Assembly: GCA_947037995.1 (NCBI GenBank)
Contig: CAMQUV010000055.1
Coordinates: 1-6,861, forward strand
From: an uncultured Rikenellaceae bacterium
GTDB lineage: Bacteria; Bacteroidota; Bacteroidia; Bacteroidales; Rikenellaceae
DNA: 6,861 nt
Reading direction: 5' to 3'
Under the pieces are notes generated by a model. That model had not been told where the DNA came from. It saw only the letters and a list, made by a program, of their open reading frames with translations, and did no database searches. The translations under genes and the position numbers were made by a program. Position 1 is the stretch's first letter; every line of letters begins with the position of its first letter. Below are positions 6,858-6,861 of this stretch, piece after piece.

Positions 6858-6861
6858 TTAG
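6823..6861. repeat. 10-bp perfect inverted repeat at the window end
   Basis: CTAAGAGCAG at 6823-6832 is the exact reverse complement of CTGCTCTTAG at 6852-6861, with a 19-base spacer. The outer arm ends on the last base of the window. The repeat lies where mqnA loses resemblance to its family, and it contains the in-frame stop. This fits a fold-back chimera at a contig end, but a natural hairpin is possible. Confidence 0.7.

Overview
The window looks like part of a Bacteroidales-type (phylum Bacteroidota) chromosome, probably from an uncultured or host-associated lineage. The evidence is protein style and gene grammar. There is a TonB-dependent receptor overlapping a lipoprotein gene with a DUF5689-like domain, a PafA-like alkaline phosphatase tail, and Bacteroidota-like SufE, SufT and MqnA. 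Gene leaders are A-rich and lack Shine-Dalgarno motifs. No rRNA, tRNA, CRISPR array, transposase or phage gene was seen.

Layout: positions 2-5102 hold six genes on the plus strand, tightly packed and probably co-transcribed at least in blocks. They are the 3' end of an alkaline-phosphatase-superfamily gene (broken by an apparent 1-base frameshift near position 67), sufE, a sufT/DUF59 gene, the tRNA-modification gene tsaC/sua5, a TonB-dependent outer-membrane receptor, and a DUF5689-like lipoprotein whose start overlaps the receptor's end by 20 bases. After a 17-base convergent gap, positions 5120-6857 hold two minus-strand genes. These are corA (divalent-cation channel) and, upstream of it, mqnA (chorismate dehydratase of the futalosine menaquinone pathway), which lacks its N-terminus at the window edge.

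Functionally, sufE and sufT belong to iron-sulfur cluster assembly, tsaC makes the threonylcarbamoyl-AMP used for t6A37 in tRNAs, and the receptor/lipoprotein pair is probably a cell-surface uptake unit with unknown substrate. The conserved genes are housekeeping. The receptor pair is the only accessory-looking part.

The points most worth checking are the frameshift at the left edge and a perfect 10-bp inverted repeat ending exactly at the right edge, next to an in-frame stop in mqnA. Another is a change of strand composition (plus strand C/A-rich on the left, G/T-rich on the right) that happens inside the receptor gene and does not follow gene orientation. The reduced receptor with a non-SusD lipoprotein partner also deserves a look. 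I did not find convincing evidence of a new biological system.
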